40,328 bases of DNA from Chloroflexota bacterium (lineage in GTDB: Bacteria > Chloroflexota > Dormibacteria > Dormibacterales > Dormibacteraceae), in NCBI GenBank assembly GCA_005881155.1, contig VBHN01000049.1:1-40328 (forward strand), read 5' to 3'. Each line of letters starts with the position of its first letter. The stretch's first letter is position 1. The notes under the pieces are model-generated. The model made no database searches. It worked only from the letters and a program-made list of their open reading frames with translations, and was not told the DNA's origin. Positions 8,141-15,814 of this stretch are shown piece by piece. The position numbers and the translations under genes were made by a program.

Positions 8141-9013
8141 GTGAACAGGTCCTGGAAGGTGCGGATGGCTGCTCTGCTGGCAACCGCGGCCGCGCTGGCG
8201 GCCCTGCTCCCCGCGGCCAGCGCCTCGGCGGCCAGGCTCGATCAGGCGGGAGACAAGGCGCCGGCAACCTACCGCTACCTCCTCCGGCTGGAGAAGGACG
8301 AGGCCCTGATCGCCTCCGCCCGAGCCGACCGGGCCACCGTTTCCGCCCAGCTTCCCGCTGACGCGTTCCTGGCCCGGATGGTGCAGAGGCTGGAGTTGGA
8401 AAACGCGAACTACCGGTATCGGGAGGCCGTCCGGACCGAGCAGTACGACATGCTCCAGATCGCGGTTGTGCCCGACCTGGCCCGGCAGGTGATCGCCGTC
8501 TCGCCGCCCGGCCTGGCGGCCGCCGAGCGCGACACCTTCGACGCCTGGTATTCGATCTGGCGCCTGGCGGGCATCGACGAGTACAACCTGGTCCGGATCC
8601 ACCCCCACGGGCTGGACGGCGCCCAGCCCAGCGGCCAGCTCCAGAGCTACTACCAGGCGGCCGCCTCGCACTACCAGCTGGACTGGACCTACCTGGCCTC
8701 GATCAACTTCATCGAGTCCGACTTCGGCCGCGTGAACGGGCCCAGCAGCGCCGGGGCTCTGGGGCCGATGCAATTCATGCCGGCGACCTGGGACGCCTAC
8801 GGGCAGGGCGGCGACGTCAACAACCCCAAGGACGCCATCGACGCCGCCGCACGCTACCTCTTCCTGCACGGAGCGCTCCGCAACATCGACGCGGCGCTCT
8901 TCGCCTACAACCATGACAACGATTACGTGCAGGCCGTCAAGGACTACGCCGACGCGATCCGCCAGGACCCGACCTGGCTGGATCGGCTCTATTACTGGAA
9001 CACGACCGGATAG
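8141..9013 (+). CDS. Lytic transglycosylase, SLT-domain, exported
   Basis: 290 residues. Residues 1-31 form a signal peptide (NRSWKVRMAALLATAAALAALL, then an ASA-type cleavage site). The C-terminal domain from about residue 165 is a soluble lytic transglycosylase fold: Glu192 in NFIESDFG is the likely catalytic acid, followed by SSAGALGPMQFMPATW and later AARYLFLHG and FAYNHDNDYV. Such enzymes cut the MurNAc-GlcNAc bond of peptidoglycan, forming 1,6-anhydroMurNAc. The middle (residues 40-160) is a helical region without a recognised domain, perhaps coiled-coil. GTG at 8141 is supported by a TACCTT box; an in-frame ATG at 8165 would shorten the signal peptide. With the M23 peptidase it is one of two wall enzymes in this part of the window. 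Confidence 0.85.
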   Translation: MNRSWKVRMAALLATAAALAALLPAASASAARLDQAGDKAPATYRYLLRLEKDEALIASARADRATVSAQLPADAFLARMVQRLELENANYRYREAVRTEQYDMLQIAVVPDLARQVIAVSPPGLAAAERDTFDAWYSIWRLAGIDEYNLVRIHPHGLDGAQPSGQLQSYYQAAASHYQLDWTYLASINFIESDFGRVNGPSSAGALGPMQFMPATWDAYGQGGDVNNPKDAIDAAARYLFLHGALRNIDAALFAYNHDNDYVQAVKDYADAIRQDPTWLDRLYYWNTTG

Positions 9014-9044
9014 CAGGTCCCCGTTCCCAGCCGTAGCTGGAACA

Positions 9045-9443
9045 ATGGACCCCGTGTTCGGGGCCAACGGCAGTGGCGACGCGGTCGGAACCTGGCTCCT
9101 GCTGATGCTTCTCGGCGCGGCCGTCTGTGCCGGTGGCGGCCTCCTGGCCTTCAGCGGGCGCTGGCGGCGCTGGTACCGGGCCGCCGAGTCGCCGATCCGC
9201 TACGCACCCCTGGCGGCGATCCCGTTCGGAATCGGCTGCCTGATCGAGCTGGTGGCGACGATCGCGCCCCTGGGCACGGTGGCCCGCCAGGCGGTGGCGA
9301 TGGCTCTCTTTACCTGCCTGGCTCTAACGCTGCTGCTCTTCCTGTCCTTCCCGGCCTGGTTGAGGCCGGGCTGGATCAAGGAGCTCGACGCGGCGGCAAC
9401 GAAAGGACGGGCGACCGGTGAGGGGGGACCGGCCGCCCGTTGA
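9045..9443 (+). CDS. Small integral membrane protein of unknown function
   Basis: 132 residues with three hydrophobic segments: about 15-38 (GTWLLLMLLGAAVCAGGGLL), 53-74 (APLAAIPFGIGCLIELVA) and 85-106 (AVAMALFTCLALTLLLFL). A charged tail ends the protein. I do not recognise a family. ATG at 9045 is 31 bases after the transglycosylase stop, so co-transcription is possible. An ACGGGCG/CGCCCGT inverted repeat (9407-9413 and 9434-9440) overlaps the stop codon and could act as a weak terminator. Confidence 0.6.
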   Translation: MDPVFGANGSGDAVGTWLLLMLLGAAVCAGGGLLAFSGRWRRWYRAAESPIRYAPLAAIPFGIGCLIELVATIAPLGTVARQAVAMALFTCLALTLLLFLSFPAWLRPGWIKELDAAATKGRATGEGGPAAR

Positions 9444-9514
9444 CCGGACAAACGCGCGTTGATGTCTAGAACGCCCTGAGCAATCGAACCTTGCGCGCCC
9501 GCGGCGCTCAAGAA

Positions 9515-9519
9515 AGGAG
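9515..9519 (+). promoter_or_regulatory. Clear Shine-Dalgarno site of the OsmC-like gene
   Basis: GAAAGGAG ends 7 bases before the ATG at 9527. It stands out because most genes here lack any ribosome site. It fixes the start against an in-frame upstream codon. Confidence 0.6.
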
Positions 9520-9526
9520 CAATCCG

Positions 9527-10069
9527 ATGCCTGCCAGCACCGTCAACCTTCGCGAGCTCCAGGCGCCCCTCAAGGCGCGCTACCTGGAGCACCCCGAGCA
9601 GGCCCAGATCACCTGTACGGCGCGGAGCGCTCGCTCCGACCTCACCGACCCGCTCCACTGCGAGGTGGCCCTGGACGCGGCGCCGGGGGTGACCATTCGT
9701 TCAGGCGCGCACGCCGGCGTGGGCGGAGCGGGCGACGTGCCCTGCAGCGGCGACCTGCTGATGGCCGCCTTGCTCGCCTGCCAGGAGACGACCATCCGGA
9801 TGGTGGCCGCGGCGATGGGAATCGAGCTCGAGTCGGTCGAGATCGAGGCGGTGGCGGCGGCGGACCTGCGCGGGACGCTGGCGATGGACCGGGAGGTCGC
9901 CATCGGCATGACCGCCGTCGACTGCCGGGTCAGGCTGCAGGTCAAGGACGACGGCCGCGGGGAGCGGGCGCGGCGGTTGCTCGAGAACGCGGAGAAGTAC
10001 TGCATCGTTCTCAACACCCTTCGCAACGGCGTCGAGGTGAGGACGGACTTCAAGGTCGAATCCATCTAG
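9527..10069 (+). CDS. OsmC/Ohr family protein
   Basis: 180 residues, OsmC-like fold. The two conserved redox cysteines are visible: Cys85 in ALLACQETTIRM and Cys159 in EKYCIVLNTL. OsmC and Ohr proteins reduce organic hydroperoxides with these cysteines, using lipoyl or other thiol donors, and act in the cytoplasm. The acidic C-terminal strand VEVRTDFKVESI is also typical. The start is chosen for its strong ribosome site. The next two genes follow at 12 bases and by overlap, so the three probably form one operon. Confidence 0.82.
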   Translation: MPASTVNLRELQAPLKARYLEHPEQAQITCTARSARSDLTDPLHCEVALDAAPGVTIRSGAHAGVGGAGDVPCSGDLLMAALLACQETTIRMVAAAMGIELESVEIEAVAAADLRGTLAMDREVAIGMTAVDCRVRLQVKDDGRGERARRLLENAEKYCIVLNTLRNGVEVRTDFKVESI

Positions 10070-10081
10070 GGGACCCGGTCC

Positions 10082-10322
10082 ATGGCCGCCAGGACGAGGT
10101 CGAGCAGGGTCCGAGGAGCTGATCGAGCGCTTCCTGGAGGGCACGCCCCTGGCCGGGCTGCTCAACGCCCGCGCCGCCGCCGGCGCTGCCATGGCCATGT
10201 ACATCGGGATGGACCTGCTGCTCCACCTGGACGGCGACCGCTCCCGGGCGGACGCCGTCTTCGACTCGGGAGACCGCCTGGCGGCGACGGTCGCGCCACT
10301 TTTCGGAGGTGATTCGCGATGA
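10082..10322 (+). CDS. Small protein of unknown function, probably frameshifted
   Basis: An ATG at 10082 opens a frame that loses sense after about ten residues. From 10113 a different frame reads SEELIERFLEGTPLAGLLNA onward and ends in a TGA overlapping the ATG of the epimerase (ATGA at 10319). The good frame has no start codon of its own before the ATG at about 10190. Removing one G from the GGG at 10107-10109 would join the two into a protein of about 79 residues. I do not recognise a family. The tight overlap with the next gene supports a real gene and translational coupling. Either a base error or a true frameshift is possible. Confidence 0.45.
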
Positions 10323-11209
10323 TCCTGGTCACCGGCGCCACCGGCTTCATCGGCAGCCGGCTGCTCAAGCGCCTGGCGGGAGGGAGCGAGCCGCTCCGTG
10401 GCAGCTCCCGGAGCGTTCGCGCCGAGGACCTCCCGGCCGGAGTCGAGGCGGTACCGGCCGACGTGACCAAGCCCGAGACCTTGGGCAAGTGCCTCGCGGG
10501 CGTGGGCACGGTGGTTCACGCGGCGGCCATCACCGCCAACTTGAAGGAACCCTACCGGGGTGGCTACGACCGGATCAACCGGGCCGGCACCGAGAACCTC
10601 GTCAAGGCGGCGCAAGAGGCCGGCGTCAAGAGGCTGGTGCTCCTGTCCGGACTCGTCCAGCCGCCGGTGAAGGAAGGCAGCTACATGGCCACGCGGGTGG
10701 CCATGGAGGACGCCGTGAGGGGCAGCGGCATCCCGCACCTGATCCTCCAGCCTTCGGTCCTCTTCGGCGACGGCGCCGAGTTCGTCTCCGCCCTCGCCGG
10801 GGTCGCGCGCTGGAGCCCGGCGCTGCCCCTGCTGGGGCCGCCCCGGATGCTGTTTCAGCCGCTTTGGGTCGAGGACCTGCTGCGCTGCCTCGAAGCCTCG
10901 GTGCGCGAGGACCGGCACCTGGGCGAGACCCTACCCCTCGGTGGTGGCGAGTACGTGACCTTCCGGCAGGTCCTGGAAACGATCTGCAAGGCGGCCGGCC
11001 GCCGGCGCCTGTTGCTGCCACTGCCGATGCCGATCGCGCGCCTGCAGGCGGCCCTGATGAGCGCCCTCCTCAGCCGCCCGCCGCTGACGCCGGCGACGCT
11101 CGAGCTCTTCGCCTTCGACAACACGACCGAGCTCGACTCGGTGGAGCGCAGCTTCGGTTTCAAGCCGCGAGGGTTCCGCGAGCACCTGCTCGCGAATGGA
11201 CTCAGTTGA
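10319..11209 (+). CDS. NAD(P)-binding atypical SDR epimerase (NDUFA9-like)
   Basis: 296 residues. The N-terminal Rossmann motif VTGATGFIGSRLLKRL (TGxxGxxG) is followed by ADVTKPETL, HAAAITANL and LLSGLVQP. There is no clear YxxxK pair (SYMATRVAMED replaces it), which marks the atypical SDR branch close to NDUFA9 and sugar-nucleotide epimerase-like proteins. These bind NAD(P) and may be chaperones or poorly defined oxidoreductases. Ribosome site GGAGGTGA precedes the ATG by 7 bases. The start overlaps the stop of the small gene before it. Its end overlaps the convergent acyl-CoA synthetase by 8 bases. Confidence 0.82.
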   Translation: MILVTGATGFIGSRLLKRLAGGSEPLRGSSRSVRAEDLPAGVEAVPADVTKPETLGKCLAGVGTVVHAAAITANLKEPYRGGYDRINRAGTENLVKAAQEAGVKRLVLLSGLVQPPVKEGSYMATRVAMEDAVRGSGIPHLILQPSVLFGDGAEFVSALAGVARWSPALPLLGPPRMLFQPLWVEDLLRCLEASVREDRHLGETLPLGGGEYVTFRQVLETICKAAGRRRLLLPLPMPIARLQAALMSALLSRPPLTPATLELFAFDNTTELDSVERSFGFKPRGFREHLLANGLS

Positions 11210-12772
11210 TTCGTTTGTCCTTCCCCGCCCACTCCCGGTCGCGGAGGACGAACTTCTGGATCTTGCCGGTCGAGGTCTTGGGCAGCTCGCCGAACTCGAT
11301 CGACTTGGGCGCTTTGAAGTGCGCGATCCGCCCGCGGACGTGCTCGATGATCTCCTCGGCGGTGGCGGTCTGACCCGGCTTCAGCACCACGAACGCCTTC
11401 GGCACCTCTCCCCACTTCTCGTCCGGACCGCGATCACCGCGCACTCCATCACGGCGGCGTGAGAGGCGATCGCCTGCTCGACCTCAATCGTCGAGATGTT
11501 CTCGCCGCCCGAGATGATGATGTCCTTCTTTCGGTCGCGCAGCTCGATGACCCCGTCGGGGTGCATCACGCCGACGTCGCCGGAGTGGAACCAGCCGCCG
11601 CGGAAGGCCTGCTCGGTCGCCTCCGGGTTCTCGAAGTAGCCTTTCATGACCACGTTGCCGCGCATCACGACCTCGCCCATCGTCTCGCCGTCCGCAGGCA
11701 CGTTCTTCAGCTCCTCGTCGACGACGCGGACCTCGCCGGCCAGCGAGTTGGGGTAGCCCTGGCGGGCCCGGAGGCGCGCCTGCTGCTCTGGCGGCAGCTC
11801 CTTGAACCCGGCCGCCGCCACGTTGATCGTGAAGGGTCCGTAGGTCTCGGTCAGGCCGTAGACGTGCTCGAGCTGGAAGCCGAGCTCGGACATCTGGGAG
11901 ATGATCGTCGGCGAAGGCGGCGCCCCGGCGGTGAAGAGCCGGACGGGCCGCTCGAGCTTTTTCGCGTGCGGGTCGTTGACCAGCATGATCAGGACCGTCG
12001 GGGCGGCGCAGAAGCCGCTCGCCTCGCCCCGGGCGAACAACCCCCAGACCTCGGCGGGGTCGATCTTCGGGATGCAGATGCTGCGACAGCCGACGGCGGC
12101 CATCCCCCAGGTGAAGGTCCAGCCGTTGCAGTGGAACATGGGCAGCGTCCACAGGTAGCTGGAGTCCTTGTCGAGCTTCAGGTCGTTGACCATCGCCATC
12201 GCGTTCAGGTAGGCGCCGCGGTGGTGGTACATGACCCCCTTGGGGCGCCCGGTGGTGCCGGAGGTGTAGTCGATCGCGATCGTCTCGTACTCGTCCTCGA
12301 GCCATGTCTCGACCGGCTCCTCGGAGCCGGAGGCTAAAAGGGCCTCGAACTCGGGGCCCAGCCGGATGCGGCGGACGTCCCCGGGCACGGCCGCCAGCTG
12401 TGGCTCGAGGTCGGGCGAGACGAAGATGAAGCTCGAGCCGGAGTGCTCGACGATGTAGGCGATCTCGTCCGGCGAGAGTCGGGTGTTGATCGCGACCAGG
12501 ATCCCACCGGCCTGCGGGACGCCGAAGTGAGCTAGCAGGAGCGGTTCGGAGTTCCAGGCCAGAAAGGCGACCCGGTCGCCCTTCTCTAGGCCCGACGCGC
12601 GGAGCGCCGAGGCGAGGCGGCGGGAGCGGCCGCGGAACTCCCTCCAGTTGTAGCTGACGCTCCCGTCGACCACCGCCTCGCGGTCCGCGTAGACCTCGCC
12701 GGCGCGCTCGATCCAATTGATTGGCGTGAGCTCCTCTCGGAAGACGCTGGTGGCGCTCTTCTCAGTGATCAT
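11202..12772 (-). CDS. Acyl-CoA synthetase (AMP-forming), broken by one-base frameshift
   Basis: Reads as one gene of about 523 residues in two frames: the N-terminal 450 residues from ATG 12772, and the C-terminal 75 residues ending at 11202. The ATP loop YTSGTTGRPKGV, the core YGLTETYG, GEVVMRGNVVMKGYFENPEAT, GGWFHSGDVG and RDRKKDIIISGGENIS are in the first frame. PKSIEFGELPKTSTGKIQK, with the catalytic Lys, is in the second. One lost base near 11425 (a GG that should be GGG on the plus strand) explains the shift: restoring it joins AVMECAVIAV to PDEKWGEVPKAFVV. The enzyme activates a medium- or long-chain fatty acid to its CoA ester. A GAGG site precedes the ATG, and it is last in a three-gene operon. 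Confidence 0.85.
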
Positions 12773-12785
12773 GGCTGCCTCGAAA

Positions 12786-14012
12786 TTATCCCTCCACGCG
12801 GCGGAGCCGCTTCGACTTCAACTCCGAGCGCGGGAGGGTGCCGGCGGGGACCTCGCGCGAATCGACCCGCGCGCTCAGCGCCTGACGCAGCTCGGCGGAC
12901 AGGCGCTCCGAGAGGCCCGGCGACGGGGCCGTGACCTCGAACAGCAGGGTCACCTCGTCCATCCGCCTCACCGTCCGCTGCTCGATCAGGAACTCGTCGA
13001 CCTCGGGATGGCGGCGGACGATCTCCTCGACCTGGCTCGGGTAGAGGTTGACACCACGGACGGTGAACATGTCGTCGACGCGGCCGAGAATGCCGCCCTC
13101 GAGCTTGGCGAACTGGCTTCCGCAGGCGCAGGGCGCCTCGCTCAACCGGACTCGGTCGCCGGTCCGGTAGCGGATCAGGGGCGAGCCCCAGCGGCCCAGG
13201 TTGGTGGCGATCAGCTCGCCATCGGGGGACACCTCGAAGATGAACTCGGTCTGGACCAGGTGGAGGCCGCCGCCGGCCGCGCAGCCGAAGCCGGTGGGAC
13301 CTAGCTCGGTCATGCCCGAGTGGTCGTAGACGCGCGCGCCGAAGGACCGTTCGATCAGCTCCCGGGTGGCGCTGATGCTGCCTCCCGGCTCGCCCGCGCA
13401 GATCACGGCCCGGACCGCGGAATCCGCCAGCGGCAGTCCCAGCTCCCCGGCCACCTCCGCCAACCGCAGCGCGTAGGTGGGCGTGCAGCAGATGGCGGTG
13501 GCGCCCAGCTCGAGGATCGCCCGAGCCCGTTGCTCCGACGTCATCGCCCCGCCCGAGATCGCCATGGCGCCCAGCCGCTCAGCACCGCAGAAAGCGGACC
13601 AGAAGCCGATGAAAGGGCCGAAGGAGAAGGCGCAGAAGACCCGGTCCCGAGGACCGACGCCGGCGGCCGGGAAGACGTGCTCCGCCCACACCCGCTCCCA
13701 CCACTCCCAGGACTCGGCCGTGTCCAGCCAGCGCAGCGGCCGGGTGCCACTGGAGCCCGAGGTTTGGTGGAGTCGGACGTAGTGGTCGATCGGGTAGGTC
13801 AGGTTGCTGCCGAAGGGTGGCTCGGCCTCCTGGTCGGCGACGATCTCCGCCTTGCTCAGCAGCGGCAGGCGCTGGAAGTCCTCCCAGCTTTCGACCAGGT
13901 GCAGGCGATCCCGATAGAAGGGGTTGCGGGCCAGCACCTCCGGCAGCCGCTCGCGCAGGCGCCGGAGCTGGTCAGCTCGGATCGCGTCGGGGGAGACGGA
14001 GGATGCGCGCAT
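12786..14012 (-). CDS. Phenylacetate-CoA ligase-like (PaaK family) AMP-forming ligase
   Basis: 408 residues of the ANL superfamily, PaaK branch. Motifs: HQTSGSSGTRPLRW (ATP loop), YDHSGMTELGPTG (aromatic core), RYRTGDRVRL, CACGSQFAKLEGGILGR and GVNLYPSQVEEIV. The family converts an aryl or alkyl carboxylate, ATP and CoA to acyl-CoA. Cys-x-Cys-Gly-Ser is usual here and may bind a metal. A second, different PaaK-like gene lies at 35842, so substrates probably differ. The start ATG 14012 lies inside the end of the nucleotidyltransferase gene (41-base overlap) and is preceded by CGAGGAC, suggesting coupled translation. Thirteen bases separate its stop from the acyl-CoA synthetase start. Confidence 0.82.
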   Translation of the reverse strand: MRASSVSPDAIRADQLRRLRERLPEVLARNPFYRDRLHLVESWEDFQRLPLLSKAEIVADQEAEPPFGSNLTYPIDHYVRLHQTSGSSGTRPLRWLDTAESWEWWERVWAEHVFPAAGVGPRDRVFCAFSFGPFIGFWSAFCGAERLGAMAISGGAMTSEQRARAILELGATAICCTPTYALRLAEVAGELGLPLADSAVRAVICAGEPGGSISATRELIERSFGARVYDHSGMTELGPTGFGCAAGGGLHLVQTEFIFEVSPDGELIATNLGRWGSPLIRYRTGDRVRLSEAPCACGSQFAKLEGGILGRVDDMFTVRGVNLYPSQVEEIVRRHPEVDEFLIEQRTVRRMDEVTLLFEVTAPSPGLSERLSAELRQALSARVDSREVPAGTLPRSELKSKRLRRVEG

Positions 14013-14904
14013 AGTCCTCGGGGGTGTCGATGTCGTCGGGCAGGCCCTGGGCCGGAACAGTATCCAGCAGCTCAGGGCGGGAGCCGAGCAGCTGGCGGGC
14101 GCCGGCATCCCCGTCGAGCTTCATCAGCTCCGGCCAGAGGGAGCGTTCGAGCACCACCGGCGGGCGCCAGTCGCCGCCGTAGGAGGCGGCCACGGCGGGG
14201 CGGGACTCGTCGCCGCGCCAGGCCCGGAGCAGCATCTCGACCGTGCGGCCGCCGACCAGCGGCTGGTCGCCGAGGAGGATGCAGGCGCCGGCCGCGGTCG
14301 CGGGCAGGTTCTCGAGCCCGATCTTCAGCGACGAAGCTTGGCCGGCCGCCGCCCCCGGGTTGTGGATCAAGGTGGCGAGCCCATCCAGGGCGGCGGCCAC
14401 CTCGGGCCGCGAGTAGACGGCCCAGATGCCCTGGCAGCCGCCCTCGGCGGCCGCGCTGACCGCGTAGCGGACCAGGGGCACGCCCTCGTAGTCGAGCAGC
14501 AGCTTGTCGCTGCCGGCCTCCTTCATCCGGGTACCGGCGCCCGCCGCCAGGACCAGGCCTGCAACCGGCAGCGCCCAGGCCGCCAGCCGGTCGGCGGGCG
14601 GGCGGCTGCTGTTCAGCCATTCGGCCTCGGCCCCCGCCTGCCACGCTCGCGCGACGAAGTCCCGCATCCGGGAGCCGTCCGACTCGCAGACCAGGACCCG
14701 GCGGTCCTTGAGGGCGCCCAGCTCGGGCAGCTCGTCGGGCACCCCCAGCAGCCCCAGGCCGGAGCAGTCGGCGCGGTTGCGCAGGTGCGTGAGGGCCGCG
14801 CCGAGGTCTGCCGCGGCGGCGACCACCACGTGGGGATCGTCGGGCTCTCGAAAGACGCGACCCCGCATCGGGTAGTCGAGGGGGCTCAGGAAGAGGACGC
14901 TCAC
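13972..14904 (-). CDS. MobA/MocA-like molybdenum cofactor nucleotidyltransferase with extra N-terminal domain
   Basis: 310 residues. The C-terminal 195 residues form a MobA-like NTP transferase: LAAGAGTRM at 119-127, the Lys134 of SDKLLLDYEG, LLGDQPLV (metal-binding Asp) and the late DIDTPEDYARIL. Enzymes of the MocA type add CMP to molybdopterin to make MCD, the cofactor of CO dehydrogenase-type enzymes. The cox cluster begins less than 1 kb away, which supports this role. Residues 1-110 form a separate domain I do not recognise, with VVVAAAADLGAALTHLR and VLVCESDGSRMRDFVARAW. GTG at 14904 is 9 bases after a TACTTT box; the longer open frame upstream is the shadow of endonuclease IV. Confidence 0.75.
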   Translation of the reverse strand: MSVLFLSPLDYPMRGRVFREPDDPHVVVAAAADLGAALTHLRNRADCSGLGLLGVPDELPELGALKDRRVLVCESDGSRMRDFVARAWQAGAEAEWLNSSRPPADRLAAWALPVAGLVLAAGAGTRMKEAGSDKLLLDYEGVPLVRYAVSAAAEGGCQGIWAVYSRPEVAAALDGLATLIHNPGAAAGQASSLKIGLENLPATAAGACILLGDQPLVGGRTVEMLLRAWRGDESRPAVAASYGGDWRPPVVLERSLWPELMKLDGDAGARQLLGSRPELLDTVPAQGLPDDIDTPEDYARILRLPRRDPS

Positions 14905-14912
14905 GTCGCACG

Positions 14913-14919
14913 TAAAGTA
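14913..14919. promoter_or_regulatory. Shared bidirectional -10 element TAAAGTA (nucleotidyltransferase / endonuclease IV)
   Basis: TAAAGT is 7 bases before the plus-strand GTG at 14925. The reverse complement TACTTT is 9 bases before the minus-strand GTG at 14904. The gap between start codons is 20 bases. This is the third perfect TAnnnTA heptamer between divergent starts in the window. Confidence 0.58.
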
Positions 14920-14924
14920 GTCGA

Positions 14925-15738
14925 GTGCCGGTGATCGGAGCGCACGTGGAGGCGCGCAAGGGGCTGTACAACGCTTTTCCCAACGCCGTCCTGCTGGGAG
15001 CCGACGCCATCCAGATCCACCCCACCCCGCCTGGCTTCTGGGGCTCGCCCAAGCCCAGTGACCGCCGGCCGGCCGCCCTTCTACTTCCACGCCGTCTACC
15101 TGATCAACCTGGCCAGCGACGACGGCAAGGTCAACCCACGCTCCGAGTCGACGCTGGCCGGCTACCTCGCCGCCGCGGACCGGCTGGGCATCGACGGCGT
15201 CATCTTCCACGTCGGCTCCCACCGCGGCACCGGCTTCGAGGCCGCCCTGCCCGGCATCACGGGGCGGATGCAGCGCGCCCTGGAGCGGGCGGACCCGAAG
15301 CGTTCCCGCCTCCTGATCGAGAACAACGCCGGAGCCGGTGACTCGGTGGGCAGGCGCTTCGAGGAGATCCGGGCGATGCTGGACGCCCTCGGCGGCGACC
15401 AGCGCGTGCGAGCCTGCTTCGACACCTGCCACGCCTTCGCCTCCGGGTACGACCTGCGGACCGAGGAGACGGCACGGCAGACCATCGACGAATGGGAAAG
15501 GGTCGTCGGCGTGGACACCCTGGAGGTGGTGCACACCAACGACTCCCTGACCGGGCTCGGCTCCAACCGCGACCGCCACGCCAACATCGGCCAGGGCGAG
15601 ATCGGCGAGGAGGGCTTCCGGGCGCTGCTCCACGACCCCAGGCTGGCGAAGGTGCCCTTCATCCTCGAGGTGCCCGGCTTCGAGGGCCTGGGCCCGGATG
15701 CGGAGAACGTGGCGATCCTGCGTCGCCTGGCGGCGTAG
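14925..15738 (+). CDS. nfo: Endonuclease IV (AP endonuclease), broken by a short deletion
   Basis: A three-zinc AP endonuclease of base excision repair, here in two frames. The first, from GTG 14925, gives VPVIGAHVEARKGLYNAF, then LGADAIQIHPTPPGFWG, ending near SPKPS. The second resumes at about 15061 with AGRPPFYFHAVYLINLAS and continues to the end with the family signatures FHVGSHRGTG, LLIENNAGAG, FDTCHAFASGYD, VHTNDS and DRHANIGQGEIG. Homologues have some 15 more residues between the halves, including the FR helix before the HapYLINLAS strand. About 45 bases plus a frame change therefore seem lost near 15055-15062. If real, the gene is inactive or makes a truncated enzyme from an inner start at 15058 (GTG). 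Confidence 0.85.
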
Positions 15739-15758
15739 ACAGGAAAGGCCGCGTTTAA

Positions 15759-15810
15759 GCGCGGAAACCTGCGCGGAAACGCACTTTGGGGCTGTTTCCG
15801 CGCGGAAAAC
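15759..15810. terminator. Hairpin and repeated GCGCGGAAAC motif between convergent genes
   Basis: GCGCGGAAAC occurs at 15759-15768 and again at 15771-15780. Its perfect inverse GTTTCCGCGC is at 15794-15803, and a near copy GCGCGGAAAAC is at 15800-15810. The 10-base stem 15771-15780/15794-15803 has a 13-base loop. It lies between the stops of endonuclease IV (plus) and XdhC (minus), so a two-way terminator is the simplest reading. The repeated unit could also be a protein-binding site. Confidence 0.5.
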
Positions 15811-15814
15811 GGCC

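Noticed and set aside
14905-15633. Upstream extension of the nucleotidyltransferase frame
   Set aside because: It is antisense to endonuclease IV, whose signatures are unmistakable.
15759-15810. CRISPR-like array
   Set aside because: Repeats are only 10 bases, irregularly spaced and partly inverted; no cas genes are present. No CRISPR array was seen anywhere in the window.
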